Positions 1 to 9,429 are shown, counted from the stretch's first letter. The stretch: DNA of 64,000 bases from Terriglobia bacterium (GCA_028716525.1 JAQUPQ010000011.1:33843-97842), one strand, 5' to 3'. Notes: a model not told the origin generated them from the letters alone. Made by a program: numbers and translations.

Positions 1-1
1 T

Positions 2-2593
2 TGGGGCACCAGCGTTGTGGATCAGGTGGTTGTGCCAAAAGGAAACAGCTCGACGATTGTGGTCAACCGAACCACTTCGATCTTTCGATCCTCTGACGGG
101 GGATCCAGTTGGGCCAAGATTTCCAACGGGCTCCCGTGTTGCATCAATAACGTTGAATTGGATCCGCAAAATTCCAACATTATCTATGCGGCCATGGCGG
201 GAACCACCGGGACTCGCCTGTGGCAATCCACGAACGGCGGTTCCACCTGGACAGCCCGGGATTCCGGCTTGCCGTCCTTCCCCACGCAGGTGGTCCGTGT
301 GGATCCCACCGATTCCAACGATCTTTTTGCAGGAACGGACGTGGGTGTGTACCGATCCATGGATGCCGGGCAAACGTGGCACAGTTTTGGAAATGGATTG
401 CCCAATTCCTCCGCCCACGACCTTCGAATCACCAGCGATGGATCCATGCTCCGGACCGTGACCCATGGCCGCGGAGCCTGGGAACTCCAAATTCCCAGCT
501 CGGGTAATCATCCTCCCACCGCGGCGATCTCTTCTCCGTTGGGAACACAGAATTTTAACAAGGGAACCACATTGAATTTCACGGGAATGGTTTCTGATCC
601 GGATGCAGGAGATAATGTTTCTGCATCCTGGACCTTTACGGACAATTGGCAGGTCACACCGACGGTTGTCGGGACCGCCAATGCATCCCACACGTTCAGT
701 AATGCCGGGGTCGCTCGAATAGCGCTGACCGCCATCGACAATCATGGCGCCTACGGATCCTCTTCATTGTTGGCCAACGTTCATGAGTCCTTTGAATCCT
801 GTTCCACCCCGTTGGTAATTCCCGGTAGCGGCCCGTTCCCCTTCTCCCTAACCACTTCCAACGAGGTGGCCTCAAGAAACGCAGGCGACCCCACGACTTC
901 TTGCGTGTCGGTTACGGGACATCCACTGTGGTTAGAATTCACTCCCTCGGTAACGGCCAACTACAACTTCAACACCTGCGGGACCAATGTGGACACGGTG
1001 CTGTCGGTGTGGACTGGGAACGCCTGCGGTCCCTACACCGCCATTTCCGGGGCTTGCAACGATGACGCCGGTTCGGGATCCTCATGTCAAGGAACAACAG
1101 CCTCGAATTTAACGGTGCATTTGAATTCGGGGCAGAGAGTGCGTGTTTTGGTCAACAGTTTCGGCACCTCACCTGGCGGTGTCATGCCGCTCAACTTGAA
1201 ACGGTCTCCTGCGCCACTCGACGTGACTGTACCGTCGAGCTCGGCGATTTCAACCTCAACCGCCAATCTGACGCCGCTTTCAATTACCTATGGAGCTTTG
1301 ACAGCGACAAATAAGAGCGGCACCCACTCTTCGTTGTCTTCTGATCCGGTGGCCTTGGCGATCTTTTCATTAACCCAAGGTGGAACGCTTGTGACCGAGG
1401 CCGCAGTTCCAGGAGCCACACCCGGCAACAACGCGCGTGTGTTTGTGGATTATGACGCTTCGAAAGGTCGGGACAGCGGCATTGCCGTGGTCAACCCCAA
1501 CAGCACGCCGCTTACTATCAATGTAACCGCCATTAGCAGCACCGGGACCTCGGTCCCTTGTACCGCCCTTCAAGTTCCCGCTCAGGGACATGCCGCCCGA
1601 TTTGCCAGCGAATTCTGTTCCTTGACGAGCCCCTTCCTGGGCTCTCTGAATTTTTCAGCAAGCGCTCCCTTTGCCGCCGTGAATTTGCGGTCTGCGGCTA
1701 ACACGCACGGTCAGCCGCTCTTCAGCGGCCTGCCGGTGATCGATCCCACCGCGGTGCCGACGGGGTCAAGTCTCATTTTCTCGCAGATTGCAGATGGAGG
1801 AGGCTTGGCTACACAGATTCTATTGATGAACACAAGCGGGACAGCAATCTCAGGGACCATTGCCTTCTTTAACACCAGCGGGAATCCGGTTTCACTGGAT
1901 TTTGGTCCACCTAATCCCGTCCAGGTCCTCAATTACAACATCGTATCCAATGGCGTGGCGAAATTCTCAACCACGGGGCTCAGTTCGACCATCAACGTAG
2001 CCTACGCGGTGGTGACACCGACGGTGGGACAGTTGCCCGCAGGCGCCGCCATCTTTGGGTCCGGCACTTTTGAGGCCGGTGTGCTGAATGCGGTTCCCAC
2101 CACCCATGCGCGACTCTATATCGAAAGAGCTGCATCGCCTTTGCTTCGCGACACCGGGATCGCCATGGTGAATCACAACGGTTCACCGGCGACGGCCAAC
2201 CTTCAATTTGTCAGCTTGGATGGAACCTTCAACGTTTCGACGACTCTACACGTTCCAGCCAACGGCAAGATCGTGCAGTTTATCGAGCAGATCTCAGACC
2301 TCAGTAGTATCCCGGCGAATATCCAGGGTGTTCTGACCATGACCAGTGACCAGCCGCTGGCGGTCATTACGCTGCGGCAAACGAACAATCAGGTGGGAGA
2401 CCTTTTGCTTTCAACACTGCCGGTGGCGGACCTCAACACAACGTCGCTGGCCCCCTTGTTCCTTCCGCAAATCGCTGACGGCGCGGGATTCCAAACTCAA
2501 CTGATCTTTCTGAACACCACCGCCTCCTCGATGAGTATCCACGTGGACTTCATCGACGACAACGGGAACCTGGTGGGAGTACTGCTTTTGTGA
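2..2593 (+). CDS. Secreted Asp-box/PKD protein with duplicated C-terminal module (5' partial)
   Basis: The reading frame is open from base 2, so the start and any signal peptide lie outside the window. The visible 860-odd residues begin with three Asp-box (BNR) repeats (SSDGGSSW, STNGGSTW, SMDAGQTW), as in sialidase/Vps10-like beta-propellers. A PKD-like domain follows (about residues 165-255), then a Cys-containing beta-sandwich resembling bacterial pre-peptidase C-terminal domains (about 258-395). The last 440 residues are two tandem repeats, each with a DSGIA/DTGIA strand and a Q-I-x-D-G-x-G motif. The same module ends the protein at 19353-22583. It is probably an exported or surface protein; no catalytic site was seen and the function is unknown. 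Confidence 0.85.
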   Translation, partial: WGTSVVDQVVVPKGNSSTIVVNRTTSIFRSSDGGSSWAKISNGLPCCINNVELDPQNSNIIYAAMAGTTGTRLWQSTNGGSTWTARDSGLPSFPTQVVRVDPTDSNDLFAGTDVGVYRSMDAGQTWHSFGNGLPNSSAHDLRITSDGSMLRTVTHGRGAWELQIPSSGNHPPTAAISSPLGTQNFNKGTTLNFTGMVSDPDAGDNVSASWTFTDNWQVTPTVVGTANASHTFSNAGVARIALTAIDNHGAYGSSSLLANVHESFESCSTPLVIPGSGPFPFSLTTSNEVASRNAGDPTTSCVSVTGHPLWLEFTPSVTANYNFNTCGTNVDTVLSVWTGNACGPYTAISGACNDDAGSGSSCQGTTASNLTVHLNSGQRVRVLVNSFGTSPGGVMPLNLKRSPAPLDVTVPSSSAISTSTANLTPLSITYGALTATNKSGTHSSLSSDPVALAIFSLTQGGTLVTEAAVPGATPGNNARVFVDYDASKGRDSGIAVVNPNSTPLTINVTAISSTGTSVPCTALQVPAQGHAARFASEFCSLTSPFLGSLNFSASAPFAAVNLRSAANTHGQPLFSGLPVIDPTAVPTGSSLIFSQIADGGGLATQILLMNTSGTAISGTIAFFNTSGNPVSLDFGPPNPVQVLNYNIVSNGVAKFSTTGLSSTINVAYAVVTPTVGQLPAGAAIFGSGTFEAGVLNAVPTTHARLYIERAASPLLRDTGIAMVNHNGSPATANLQFVSLDGTFNVSTTLHVPANGKIVQFIEQISDLSSIPANIQGVLTMTSDQPLAVITLRQTNNQVGDLLLSTLPVADLNTTSLAPLFLPQIADGAGFQTQLIFLNTTASSMSIHVDFIDDNGNLVGVLLL

Positions 2594-2641
2594 GGTAGAA
2601 AAAATGGGGGTTCCGAATAGGAAACCCCTAGTGGTTCTGAT

Positions 2642-2675
2642 GCCCGCCCTCGCATTTCGAAGGCGGGCTTTTTTT
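2642..2675 (+). terminator. Rho-independent terminator
   Basis: A perfect 7-bp stem, GCCCGCC with GGCGGGC, closes a 13-nt loop and is followed directly by seven T. It lies about 50 bases after the stop codon of the Asp-box protein gene. Confidence 0.85.
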
Positions 2676-2784
2676 CGCGAACAAGATTCCTTGCGGGATG
2701 ACAGGATTTTTCGAGCCGCCGGCTTCGTCCCCTCATTCAACCCGCTGGGGGCACCGGAACATCGGGAATGTAACCGGCTCTCTT

Positions 2785-3351
2785 TTATGCCGTGGCCTTC
2801 CGGCTGGCGGAAATTGCTGCCAGCTTTTCAATGAGGGCTTCGCCGAACTTTCTAGCCGCTTCCGGATTTTCACCGGTAATCACATTCCCATCTTGAGTCA
2901 CAGCCTCGCCGGTATACGTCGCCCCGGCTTTTTCGAATTCCTTGATGGACTCCGGAGTCTTGTAAACCGTGGCTCGGCGGCCTTTCAACACGCCAGCCCG
3001 TGCCAGAACGGCGCCTGAAAGACAAATGGCGGCTGTTGGTTTCTGGACCGTGTACAACTCCCGAATGAGAGCATGCAAAACGCTATCACCCCAGAGATAC
3101 TGGGGCGATCCCATTCCGCCCACCACAATAATGGCGTCGTAATCCACGGCACGGGCTTCGGAGATCAGCAGATCCGGCCGCACTTTCACACCCAACATGC
3201 CTTGGCATTCCATCTTGGATCGGCTGGCCACGTCGACCCGGGCGCCTTCCAGCTCCAACATCTGACGCGGCACCAGCAACTCTTCGTCCCGGAACTGATC
3301 GGGGGCAATCACCATTAACACTCTCTTGCCTGAAAGTTTCTTAGTATCCAT
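2785..3351 (-). CDS. DJ-1/PfpI family protein
   Basis: 188 residues, the usual length for the DJ-1/PfpI superfamily (glyoxalases, deglycase-like proteins, intracellular protease-like). The fold markers are an N-terminal RVLMVIAPDQF strand, the acidic RDEE turn carrying the conserved Glu, VVGGMGSP and the nucleophile elbow AICLSGAVLA. The presumed nucleophile is Cys110. It is followed by Leu-Ser rather than the His-Gly common in PfpI enzymes, so activity may differ from PfpI. A clear AGGAGAA ribosome site lies 6 bases before the ATG. It is probably cytoplasmic and monocistronic. The substrate cannot be inferred. Confidence 0.88.
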   Translation of the reverse strand: MDTKKLSGKRVLMVIAPDQFRDEELLVPRQMLELEGARVDVASRSKMECQGMLGVKVRPDLLISEARAVDYDAIIVVGGMGSPQYLWGDSVLHALIRELYTVQKPTAAICLSGAVLARAGVLKGRRATVYKTPESIKEFEKAGATYTGEAVTQDGNVITGENPEAARKFGEALIEKLAAISASRKATA

Positions 3352-3473
3352 GGGAAATTCTCCTGTCGAAACAGAGCCTCTCCAAACTGCTCCTGACCAA
3401 AATTATACCTCCGGCCGGGAGACATGGATGTGTTTTTAACTTGAGAGCGCCTGGAAGAATATGGCTAGTCGGG

Positions 3474-3492
3474 TGCCGGCAAGAAGCCGGCA
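3474..3492 (-). terminator. Hairpin downstream of the O-methyltransferase gene
   Basis: TGCCGGC, a 5-nt loop and GCCGGCA form a perfect 7-bp stem about 40 bases after the stop of the minus-strand O-methyltransferase gene. There is no T run on that strand, so it may be a weak terminator or a 3'-end protecting hairpin. Confidence 0.35.
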
Positions 3493-3529
3493 ACTGGAGG
3501 AAAATTTGCAGTCGACCCCAATTCACAAA

Positions 3530-4159
3530 TCACTTCTTCAAACACACGGCAACGCCGTCTCGAATCGGCAAAATGGTGGTGTAAAGTTGTTTCGAGGAAT
3601 AAATGAGGCGGTTGAATTGCCGGATGCGGCGCGTCCAGGCATCGGGTTTGGGCCGCGCCACTCGCCCACTCCACAACACATTGTCGGTGATAAAGAGCCC
3701 GCCCGAGCGGACACGCGGGACCGCCACTTTGAAAACATCGGGATAATAATGCTTGTCGACGTCGTTGAAAATGATGTCGAATTTCCCTTTCACGTCCTGG
3801 ATTAAGTCCAGCGAGTTGCCGACCAGGATATGGACACGCTGCGCAACGCCGGCCCGTTTGAAATATCCCTCTGCTTCTTTAGCGTTCTTGGGATCTCCGT
3901 CAGAATAATAGACCTCGCCGTCTTCACCCACCGCCCGCGCCCACCACAGCGTGGAATAACCAATGGCGGAACCCATTTCAAATATGCGCTTGGCCTGAGT
4001 GGCCTTGGCCAACTGAAACAAAAAACGAGCCACGGCGGGACCCACGATGGGGATGGACCGTCGTTTCGCTTGCGTTTCCATTTCCTTGACAACCGCGTCT
4101 CGCGGCGGCAGCACCTTGTACATATATGATTCCACATCAGCGCGTGTGATTCCGTTCAT
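3530..4159 (-). CDS. SAM-dependent O-methyltransferase (class I, catechol/caffeoyl-CoA type)
   Basis: 209 residues with the layout of the O-methyltransferase 3 family. Motif I is RIFEMGSAIGYSTLWWA, followed by the acidic DGDP that binds the SAM ribose, then FDIIFNDVDKHYYP, where the usual metal-binding Asp/Lys segment lies, and GGLFITDNVLWSGRV. Family members methylate catechol-like hydroxyls with a divalent metal; the substrate here is unknown. I place the start at the ATG at 4159 because AGAGGA lies just upstream. A TTG at 4174 in the same frame would place the ribosome site inside the gene. It is followed by a DJ-1 gene on the same strand, but the gap of nearly 180 bases argues against a tight operon. 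Confidence 0.9.
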   Translation of the reverse strand: MNGITRADVESYMYKVLPPRDAVVKEMETQAKRRSIPIVGPAVARFLFQLAKATQAKRIFEMGSAIGYSTLWWARAVGEDGEVYYSDGDPKNAKEAEGYFKRAGVAQRVHILVGNSLDLIQDVKGKFDIIFNDVDKHYYPDVFKVAVPRVRSGGLFITDNVLWSGRVARPKPDAWTRRIRQFNRLIYSSKQLYTTILPIRDGVAVCLKK

Positions 4160-4202
4160 CGTCAGTCCTCTCAAAAAACAGAGTGTTTAGGCGGAGATCC
4201 GC

Positions 4203-4691
4203 CTAATTGATCAATCGTTTCACTTTTTCCAGAGCCCGCCGGGCCGGTTCGTAATCGGGCGTAATTTGCAGCGCCTTTTCAAAGCTTTCCCGCGCACGCG
4301 TGTACATTTCCTTGGCAAGGTAAATCCGACCGAGATTGCAATAGGGAAAGTGGTACGCGTCATAACGTTTCGCTTCCAACGCTTTCCGCAGCCATTGCAT
4401 GGCTTCATCGAGGCGGTTCAATTCGATCAAGTAAGCGCCGATATCGTTGTAGGGATTCCCAAAATCCGGATCCACCTGGATGGCGCGTTTGCACTCTTCA
4501 ATGGCATCTTCCATCCGGCCTTGAAAACTGTAGGTCCATCCCAAAAACGTGTGAGCCTCGGCCGTCGGAAACGTCTCGATGGAAGCCCGATACAAATCTT
4601 CGGCCTCGTCGAGAGAACCCGACATTTGTTTGTCATAAGCTTCGCGAAATAACTCGAGAGCTCGCGCCATCGCCTCGTCATCGTTTGTCAT
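4203..4691 (-). CDS. Tetratricopeptide repeat protein
   Basis: About 162 residues made almost wholly of TPR helices: LDEAEDLYRASIETFP, MEDAIEECKRAIQVDPDF, LDEAMQWLRKALEA and YTRARESFEKALQITPDY each show the repeat spacing. TPR proteins are usually protein-protein adaptors; no other domain or signal peptide is seen. GGAGGT precedes the ATG at 4691 by a normal distance, so I prefer it to the ATG at 4703. The O-methyltransferase gene follows 43 bases downstream on the same strand, so the two may be cotranscribed. The gene diverges from the thioredoxin-like gene at 4897. Confidence 0.85.
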   Translation of the reverse strand: MTNDDEAMARALELFREAYDKQMSGSLDEAEDLYRASIETFPTAEAHTFLGWTYSFQGRMEDAIEECKRAIQVDPDFGNPYNDIGAYLIELNRLDEAMQWLRKALEAKRYDAYHFPYCNLGRIYLAKEMYTRARESFEKALQITPDYEPARRALEKVKRLIN

Positions 4692-4703
4692 GGAGACCTC
4701 CAT

Positions 4704-4896
4704 CTTATCCGAATGCCTGAATAATTTGAAGCCGTCTGTTGAAAAATTACTTGTAAAAAGTTGTTTCCCCCAAATTGAACCCCTGTGAAAAACAGGCTAG
4801 AATCCGCTTTCACTTTTGAAGACCGAAGAGTCGCCGCGGGGATCCTTCCACATGAAGACAGGGCTTCATTTGATTCTTTTGTAAAAGGACTTTCTG
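4704..4896. promoter_or_regulatory. Divergent intergenic region
   Basis: An AT-rich gap between the TPR gene (minus) and the TlpA-like gene (plus) that must hold both promoters. I do not see a confident -35/-10 pair or operator. AAGGA upstream of 4897 is the ribosome site of the plus-strand gene. Confidence 0.4.
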
Positions 4897-5505
4897 ATGA
4901 TTAACAATTGCGAAACCTACCGCATACAGCGGCAAACCTGGAGGAGCGCTTGGCGGGCAGCTCTCCTGATCGCCTTCTTGTGCTCCATGGCGGGGCGAGC
5001 CCTGGCCCAAGACAGCGAGCCGGATGCGACGGGTCCACCCGCTGAATCCGCTTCGGCTGCAACCACAAGCGCCTCCCGCGTGGCCGCGGTTCCGCTCATT
5101 GACGGAAAGAGATTTCATGAATTGCTGAATCGAATGAAAGGCAAGGTGGTGGTGGTCAACATGTGGGCGACCTGGTGTGTCCCCTGCCGACAGGAGTTTC
5201 CTGGCCTGGTGGAGCTTTATCACAATTACAAGACCAAGGGGCTGGAGGTCATCGCCATCGCCAACGACGACGTCCAAAATCTCGACGATGTCAAAGATTT
5301 CATCAAAACCAACAAAGCCGATTTCAAGACCTTCATTGCCGACCCCAAAGATCTGGGTGGGCTGCACGAAGCGGTTTCGCCTCATTGGACGGGCGGACTG
5401 CCCTCCAGTTTCTTGTTTGACCGCGACGGGGAATTGAAGAAGACCGTCATGGGCGGGCGCAGCCTGCAAGAGTTTGAGGAGTTGCTGAAACCCTTGCTCC
5501 GGTAG
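4897..5505 (+). CDS. Exported TlpA/ResA-like thiol-disulfide oxidoreductase
   Basis: 202 residues. An N-terminal signal peptide (hydrophobic ALLIAFLCSMAG, likely cleavage after RALA at residue 37) is followed by a short Ala/Ser/Thr-rich linker and a thioredoxin-fold domain with the redox motif WCVPC (Cys94, Cys97). The later cis-Pro loop reads GGLPSSFLF. TlpA/ResA/CcmG proteins reduce disulfides in the periplasm, often on apocytochrome c. That role would fit the many c-type cytochromes and the ResB/CcsA pair elsewhere in the window, but this gene is far from them. An AAGGA ribosome site precedes the ATG by 9 bases. Confidence 0.88.
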   Translation: MINNCETYRIQRQTWRSAWRAALLIAFLCSMAGRALAQDSEPDATGPPAESASAATTSASRVAAVPLIDGKRFHELLNRMKGKVVVVNMWATWCVPCRQEFPGLVELYHNYKTKGLEVIAIANDDVQNLDDVKDFIKTNKADFKTFIADPKDLGGLHEAVSPHWTGGLPSSFLFDRDGELKKTVMGGRSLQEFEELLKPLLR

Positions 5506-5800
5506 GCCGGCGGACCTCCCCGCTCAGCAACGGGCCGACCCGCATTTTGAGGAATAAAGAGTCCCCTGCTGAATTACCCGGTTCAAGATTCAAAACCCCA
5601 TTCCTCTAAATAAAATCCTCCTCAAAACCCAAGTCCCAAACTTCAGCCTGAAGTAAAATGAAGATCTCAACAACGCCGCCTTTTTGAAATTAGGATTTTG
5701 TCCGGTATTGGAAATTTGGAATTTATTGAAATTCGATTGACGCGACGACCCTTAATACGGAGCCGATGCGCCATCCCGCAGGCTCTGGTAGGATGCCTTT
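5506..5800. other. Intergenic, nothing recognised
   Basis: An AT-rich gap of about 295 bases between the thioredoxin-like and ferritin-like genes. I see no convincing terminator, RNA gene or operator. AGGA about 8 bases before 5801 is the ribosome site of the next gene. Confidence 0.4.
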
Positions 5801-6460
5801 ATGAACAGCAAAGAATTTGTCGAAGAACTCCACGCCGCCAACCAGAAACTTCTTGATCGCCTCCGTTCGACGGAGGAGCTTTCGTCGGGCCCGGAGGCCG
5901 GAATGTCGATACGGAATTTGCTCAAGATCGCGATGAAGAATGAAATTGAAGCCACCGAGCTAGCGGCGTTGTGGATGCCCACGACCGAAACCATCGACAT
6001 CAAAATGGCATGGGCGCGACAGGTAGGTGATGAGGCCAAGCACTACCGTCTGATTCAGGACCGCCTGAGGCAGTTGGGAGAGCCCATCGATCACTTCAAT
6101 CCGCTGGCGAAAGGTTACACGGCTCTGTTCAAATTTCTCAGCATGTTGCACGGCACGGTGGATCGCATTGCCGCTGCTCAATTCACGCGAGAGGCCATTG
6201 CGGTGGTCAAGAACGAGCAATTCATCGCGCTGTGCGAAGCCAAAGGCGATCCTGAAACGGCTCGCTTATATCGCGAAATTATTCAACCCGACGAACGATT
6301 TCATTTCGAGCTCGGCCGGAACCTGCTTGAGAAATATGCCACCACCGACGAATTGCAGACCAGCGCCCGCATGACCGCCCGGCAAACCCTGGAACTCGCC
6401 GAAGAATTGCAGGGTCTGATCTTCCAGGAAACCGGCGTCCATCACGCTCCGGGATGTTGA
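5801..6460 (+). CDS. Ferritin-like di-iron domain protein
   Basis: 219 residues, mostly alpha-helical. Two ExxH-type motifs with further carboxylates in paired helices (NEIEATELAALW with GDEAKHY, then EAIAVVKNEQF with DERFHFELG) match the di-iron site of a four-helix ferritin-like bundle. The pattern is closer to PaaA/PaaC-like or MiaE-like proteins than to storage ferritins. The reaction cannot be told from sequence. No signal peptide is present, so it should be cytoplasmic. It lies 47 bases before the GlcG/HbpS-like gene on the same strand, so the two may be an operon. Confidence 0.75.
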   Translation: MNSKEFVEELHAANQKLLDRLRSTEELSSGPEAGMSIRNLLKIAMKNEIEATELAALWMPTTETIDIKMAWARQVGDEAKHYRLIQDRLRQLGEPIDHFNPLAKGYTALFKFLSMLHGTVDRIAAAQFTREAIAVVKNEQFIALCEAKGDPETARLYREIIQPDERFHFELGRNLLEKYATTDELQTSARMTARQTLELAEELQGLIFQETGVHHAPGC

Positions 6461-6507
6461 ACGCCTTTTCCTGATTCGCCCATTCGATTCTCTGTTGGAG
6501 GTAGCTC

Positions 6508-6942
6508 GTGATCACTGTCCCGAAACTCACGATTGAAGATGCCCGAATCATCATGGATGCTGCCGTGCGCAAATCCAGGGAAATAGCCGTTCCCATGGAT
6601 ATTGCCATCGTCGATGAGGGCGGGCATCTGCTCCTGTTTCAGCGCCTGGACGGAGCCAAGATTACTTCCATTCAAATTTCCATCGACAAGGCCTTCACCG
6701 CTGCCGGGACTCGTCGCCCCACGCACGAGTACTCGAAGACGGCTGGACCCGGAGGTCCGGCATTTGGCCTTCACACCAGCCATCAAGGCCGCTTTTCTAT
6801 CGTCGGCGGCGGCGTTCCCATTGTTGTAAACGGCGCCGTCGTGGGAGCGGTGGGATGCAGCTCGGGCACGGCGGAGCAAGATCGCGAGGTGGCCGAAACC
6901 GCCATCCAAGTCTTCACGAATCAGCTACCCAAGAATTTATAA
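6508..6942 (+). CDS. GlcG/HbpS family protein (DUF336)
   Basis: 144 residues matching the GlcG/HbpS family over its full length: an early LTIEDARIIMDAAV helix, IAIVDEGGHLLLFQRLDGA, the SIDKAFTAAGTRRPT segment and the Gly-rich GGGVPIVVNGAVVGAVGCSSG, ending with a QDREVAETA helix. Streptomyces HbpS binds heme and iron; GlcG is encoded with glycolate oxidation genes. The role here is unknown. The start is a GTG with GGAGGT 5-6 bases upstream. The possible pairing with a di-iron protein hints at iron or oxidative chemistry, but this is inference. Confidence 0.88.
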   Translation: MITVPKLTIEDARIIMDAAVRKSREIAVPMDIAIVDEGGHLLLFQRLDGAKITSIQISIDKAFTAAGTRRPTHEYSKTAGPGGPAFGLHTSHQGRFSIVGGGVPIVVNGAVVGAVGCSSGTAEQDREVAETAIQVFTNQLPKNL

Positions 6943-7075
6943 AATCCATTCCCTCGGGCTGACCGATGGAGATCTCAGGCCACCGTGCCCGATGAACCTG
7001 AACAATGAGCAGCCGCGGCAAATTTCCAAGGCCGCAACAAATCAAATTCGTTATAATGATGCGCTTTAAACATTC

Positions 7076-8209
7076 ATGTCCTCTAATCTGCGCATGGCCA
7101 CAACCAGTCCTCTAATCGACCTTGAAAAATCAGCGGGAGCAAAATTTGTGGAGGTCGCCCTACCGGGTCCGGCAGGCCAATCGGGCGCTGCCAGGATTGC
7201 CTCGGCTTTCTCCACGCTCGAAGAAGAGTGTCGCGCCGTTCGCGAAGCCGTGGGATTGATGGATCTGTGTCAGCGCGGAAAGATCGAAATCACCGGCCCC
7301 GATCGTGTTCGATTTTTGAACGGACAGGTCACCAACGATGTTAAGAAACTGGCGCCCGGAAGAGGGTGTTACGCCTGTGCGCTCGATTACAAAGGCGCGC
7401 TCGTGGGTGATATGAAAATCTATGCCCACCCGGATTGTCTTTTGATGGACACTTCGGAGGCTGCGTCCGGAAAGCTGCTCGATCATTTCATTCGATTTGC
7501 CATCTCCGACGAAGTTGAGATTATGGATAAAAGCCCGGACATCGCTCACCTCGCACTGCACGGTCCCGCGGCGCCGCCCTTGCTGAACAAACTTACCGGG
7601 CGCGATCTGAGTTCGCTCCGACACCTTGAATTCACTAACGAATTGATCGCCGGCGGACCTGTGGAAGTGTCGCGACAAGATTATTTGGGCGAAGCGGGGT
7701 TCGATCTGATAACTCCGAGTGCGCACGCAGGTGCCGTGTGGCAGAGTTGTTTCGCCGAGGGATCAGCGTGGGGACTTCGACCGGTAGGATACGAGGCCTT
7801 CAATGTTCTGAGAATAGAAGCGGGTACTCCGATTTTCGGAATTGACATGACGGAAGAGCATCTGCCCCTGGAGGCGAACTTGATGTCGGCCATATCCACC
7901 GACAAAGGATGTTACACCGGACAAGAGGTGGTCGCTCGAATTATGAATCGGGGGCATGTGAATCGACTCCTGTGCGGATTGGCGCTTGAGGGTTCCCGAA
8001 TTCCATCCCGCGGCGAGAAAATTTTCAGCGGCGGGAAGGTGGTGGGCGAAATCACGAGCGCGGCATACTCGCCGACGCTTCATCAGGTCATCGCTTTGGG
8101 ATACATTCCCAGCACAAAATCCCAACCGGGCGAAAGATTTTATGTCGGGGAGGCGGATTCATCCGTTTCAGCAGTTGTGGCCGCACTGCCGTTTTATCCG
8201 GGAAACTGA
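7076..8209 (+). CDS. ygfZ: YgfZ/GcvT-like folate-binding protein
   Basis: 377 residues with the GcvT/YgfZ fold. The diagnostic YgfZ motif KGCYTGQEVVARI is present, carrying the Cys needed in E. coli YgfZ, preceded by EEHLPLEANLM. The N-terminal half has LNGQVTNDV and the C-terminal barrel ends normally. YgfZ (IBA57 family) is a tetrahydrofolate-binding helper in maturing or repairing certain Fe-S enzymes. That suits a genome with this many Fe-S oxidoreductases. The start is uncertain: ATG at 7076, or ATG at 7094 six codons later; neither has a strong ribosome site. Confidence 0.88.
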   Translation: MSSNLRMATTSPLIDLEKSAGAKFVEVALPGPAGQSGAARIASAFSTLEEECRAVREAVGLMDLCQRGKIEITGPDRVRFLNGQVTNDVKKLAPGRGCYACALDYKGALVGDMKIYAHPDCLLMDTSEAASGKLLDHFIRFAISDEVEIMDKSPDIAHLALHGPAAPPLLNKLTGRDLSSLRHLEFTNELIAGGPVEVSRQDYLGEAGFDLITPSAHAGAVWQSCFAEGSAWGLRPVGYEAFNVLRIEAGTPIFGIDMTEEHLPLEANLMSAISTDKGCYTGQEVVARIMNRGHVNRLLCGLALEGSRIPSRGEKIFSGGKVVGEITSAAYSPTLHQVIALGYIPSTKSQPGERFYVGEADSSVSAVVAALPFYPGN

Positions 8210-8235
8210 CAAACTGATTACGCCGGGAAGTTCCG

Positions 8236-9429
8236 ATGTTCATGAAGAAACACTTTTCTCTTTTCACAATTTTTCTGATTGTCTTCACGGACCTGTTGGG
8301 TTTCGGAATCGTCATTCCCTATTTGCCCTCCTACGCAAAGAAAGTCTTTGCCGCCGGTGATTTCAAAGTCGGCCTGTTGATGGCCAGTTTTTCTTTCATG
8401 CAATTTTTGTTTGCGCCGATCTGGGGAGGTCTCTCCGATCGCATCGGCCGCCGCCCCATCCTGGTTTTGAGCTTGAGTGCAGCCAGCGTGTCCTACTGGA
8501 TTTTGGGAATCGCGCCCACCCTGGGAATACTCTTTCTTTCGCGGCTTCTAGCCGGAGCGGCGGCAGCCAATATTTCGACAGCTCAGGCGGTGATCAGCGA
8601 TACCACCACGCCGGAAAACCGCGCCAAGGGCATGGGCATGATCGGCGCGGCTTTTGGGCTGGGATTCATATTCGGTCCCGCCATCGGGGGAGCGTTGAGC
8701 CATTGGAGTTACTCGCTGCCGGCATATTTTGGATGCGGACTTTCGGCCTTGGCCATGGTCCTCACCCTCATTGTGCTGCCGGAAACCTTGAAGCCGGGAT
8801 CGACACCCCATGTGAAACGCTCTGCCGGACCCAAAGCCATTGTGCGAGCCTTCAGCCATCCCCATCTCAGTGTTCTGTTCGCCATCTTTTTTCTGTTCAC
8901 CTTTGTCTTCTCCTGTTATGAAACGACTTTCCCTCTGTTGGCCATTCAAAAATTTCTATACAGCCCGGCGCAGATCGGATTTTGGTTCGCCTATGTGGGC
9001 GTTCTGACGGCGATTATTCAAGGCGGACTGATTGGCCGGCTGGCCAAGAAATGGGGCGAAAGAAAGCTGATCATGGCCGGCTTGACGTTGACGGTTATCG
9101 GGACCTTGTTCATTCCTTTTGCAACGGGCGGTATGACGCTAGCCTCTATTCTTTTGGCTCTGGCATTAGGGAGCGGAATCACCAGCCCCTCGCTGTCGAG
9201 TTTCATTTCCCTCTCGGCCGGCTCGGGTGAACAAGGCGGCGTTCTCGGGATGTCGCAGTCTCTTTCAAGTTTGGCCCGTATCCTCGGCCCGGTGTGGGGC
9301 GGATTAACGATGCAGCGCTGGGGATTTCAGTTTCCCTACGTGAGCTGCGCCGTCATTCTGGCCATCGGTCTGGCCTTTGGAACACGATTGCTTCAAGGCG
9401 GAGCGACCCCTCAAGAATCCCCCGATTGA
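8236..9429 (+). CDS. Major facilitator superfamily transporter (TetA-like)
   Basis: 397 residues with 12 predicted hydrophobic segments. The opening helix FLIVFTDLLGFGIVIPYLPSYA and the motif A loop GGLSDRIGRRP are typical of the DHA1 drug:proton antiporter group that includes TetA, and motif C-like glycine spacing occurs in GAAFGLGFIFGPAIGGAL. It is an inner-membrane protein, probably an exporter. The substrate is unknown and resistance should not be assumed. It starts 26 bases after ygfZ, so the two could share a transcript. Confidence 0.87.
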   Translation: MFMKKHFSLFTIFLIVFTDLLGFGIVIPYLPSYAKKVFAAGDFKVGLLMASFSFMQFLFAPIWGGLSDRIGRRPILVLSLSAASVSYWILGIAPTLGILFLSRLLAGAAAANISTAQAVISDTTTPENRAKGMGMIGAAFGLGFIFGPAIGGALSHWSYSLPAYFGCGLSALAMVLTLIVLPETLKPGSTPHVKRSAGPKAIVRAFSHPHLSVLFAIFFLFTFVFSCYETTFPLLAIQKFLYSPAQIGFWFAYVGVLTAIIQGGLIGRLAKKWGERKLIMAGLTLTVIGTLFIPFATGGMTLASILLALALGSGITSPSLSSFISLSAGSGEQGGVLGMSQSLSSLARILGPVWGGLTMQRWGFQFPYVSCAVILAIGLAFGTRLLQGGATPQESPD

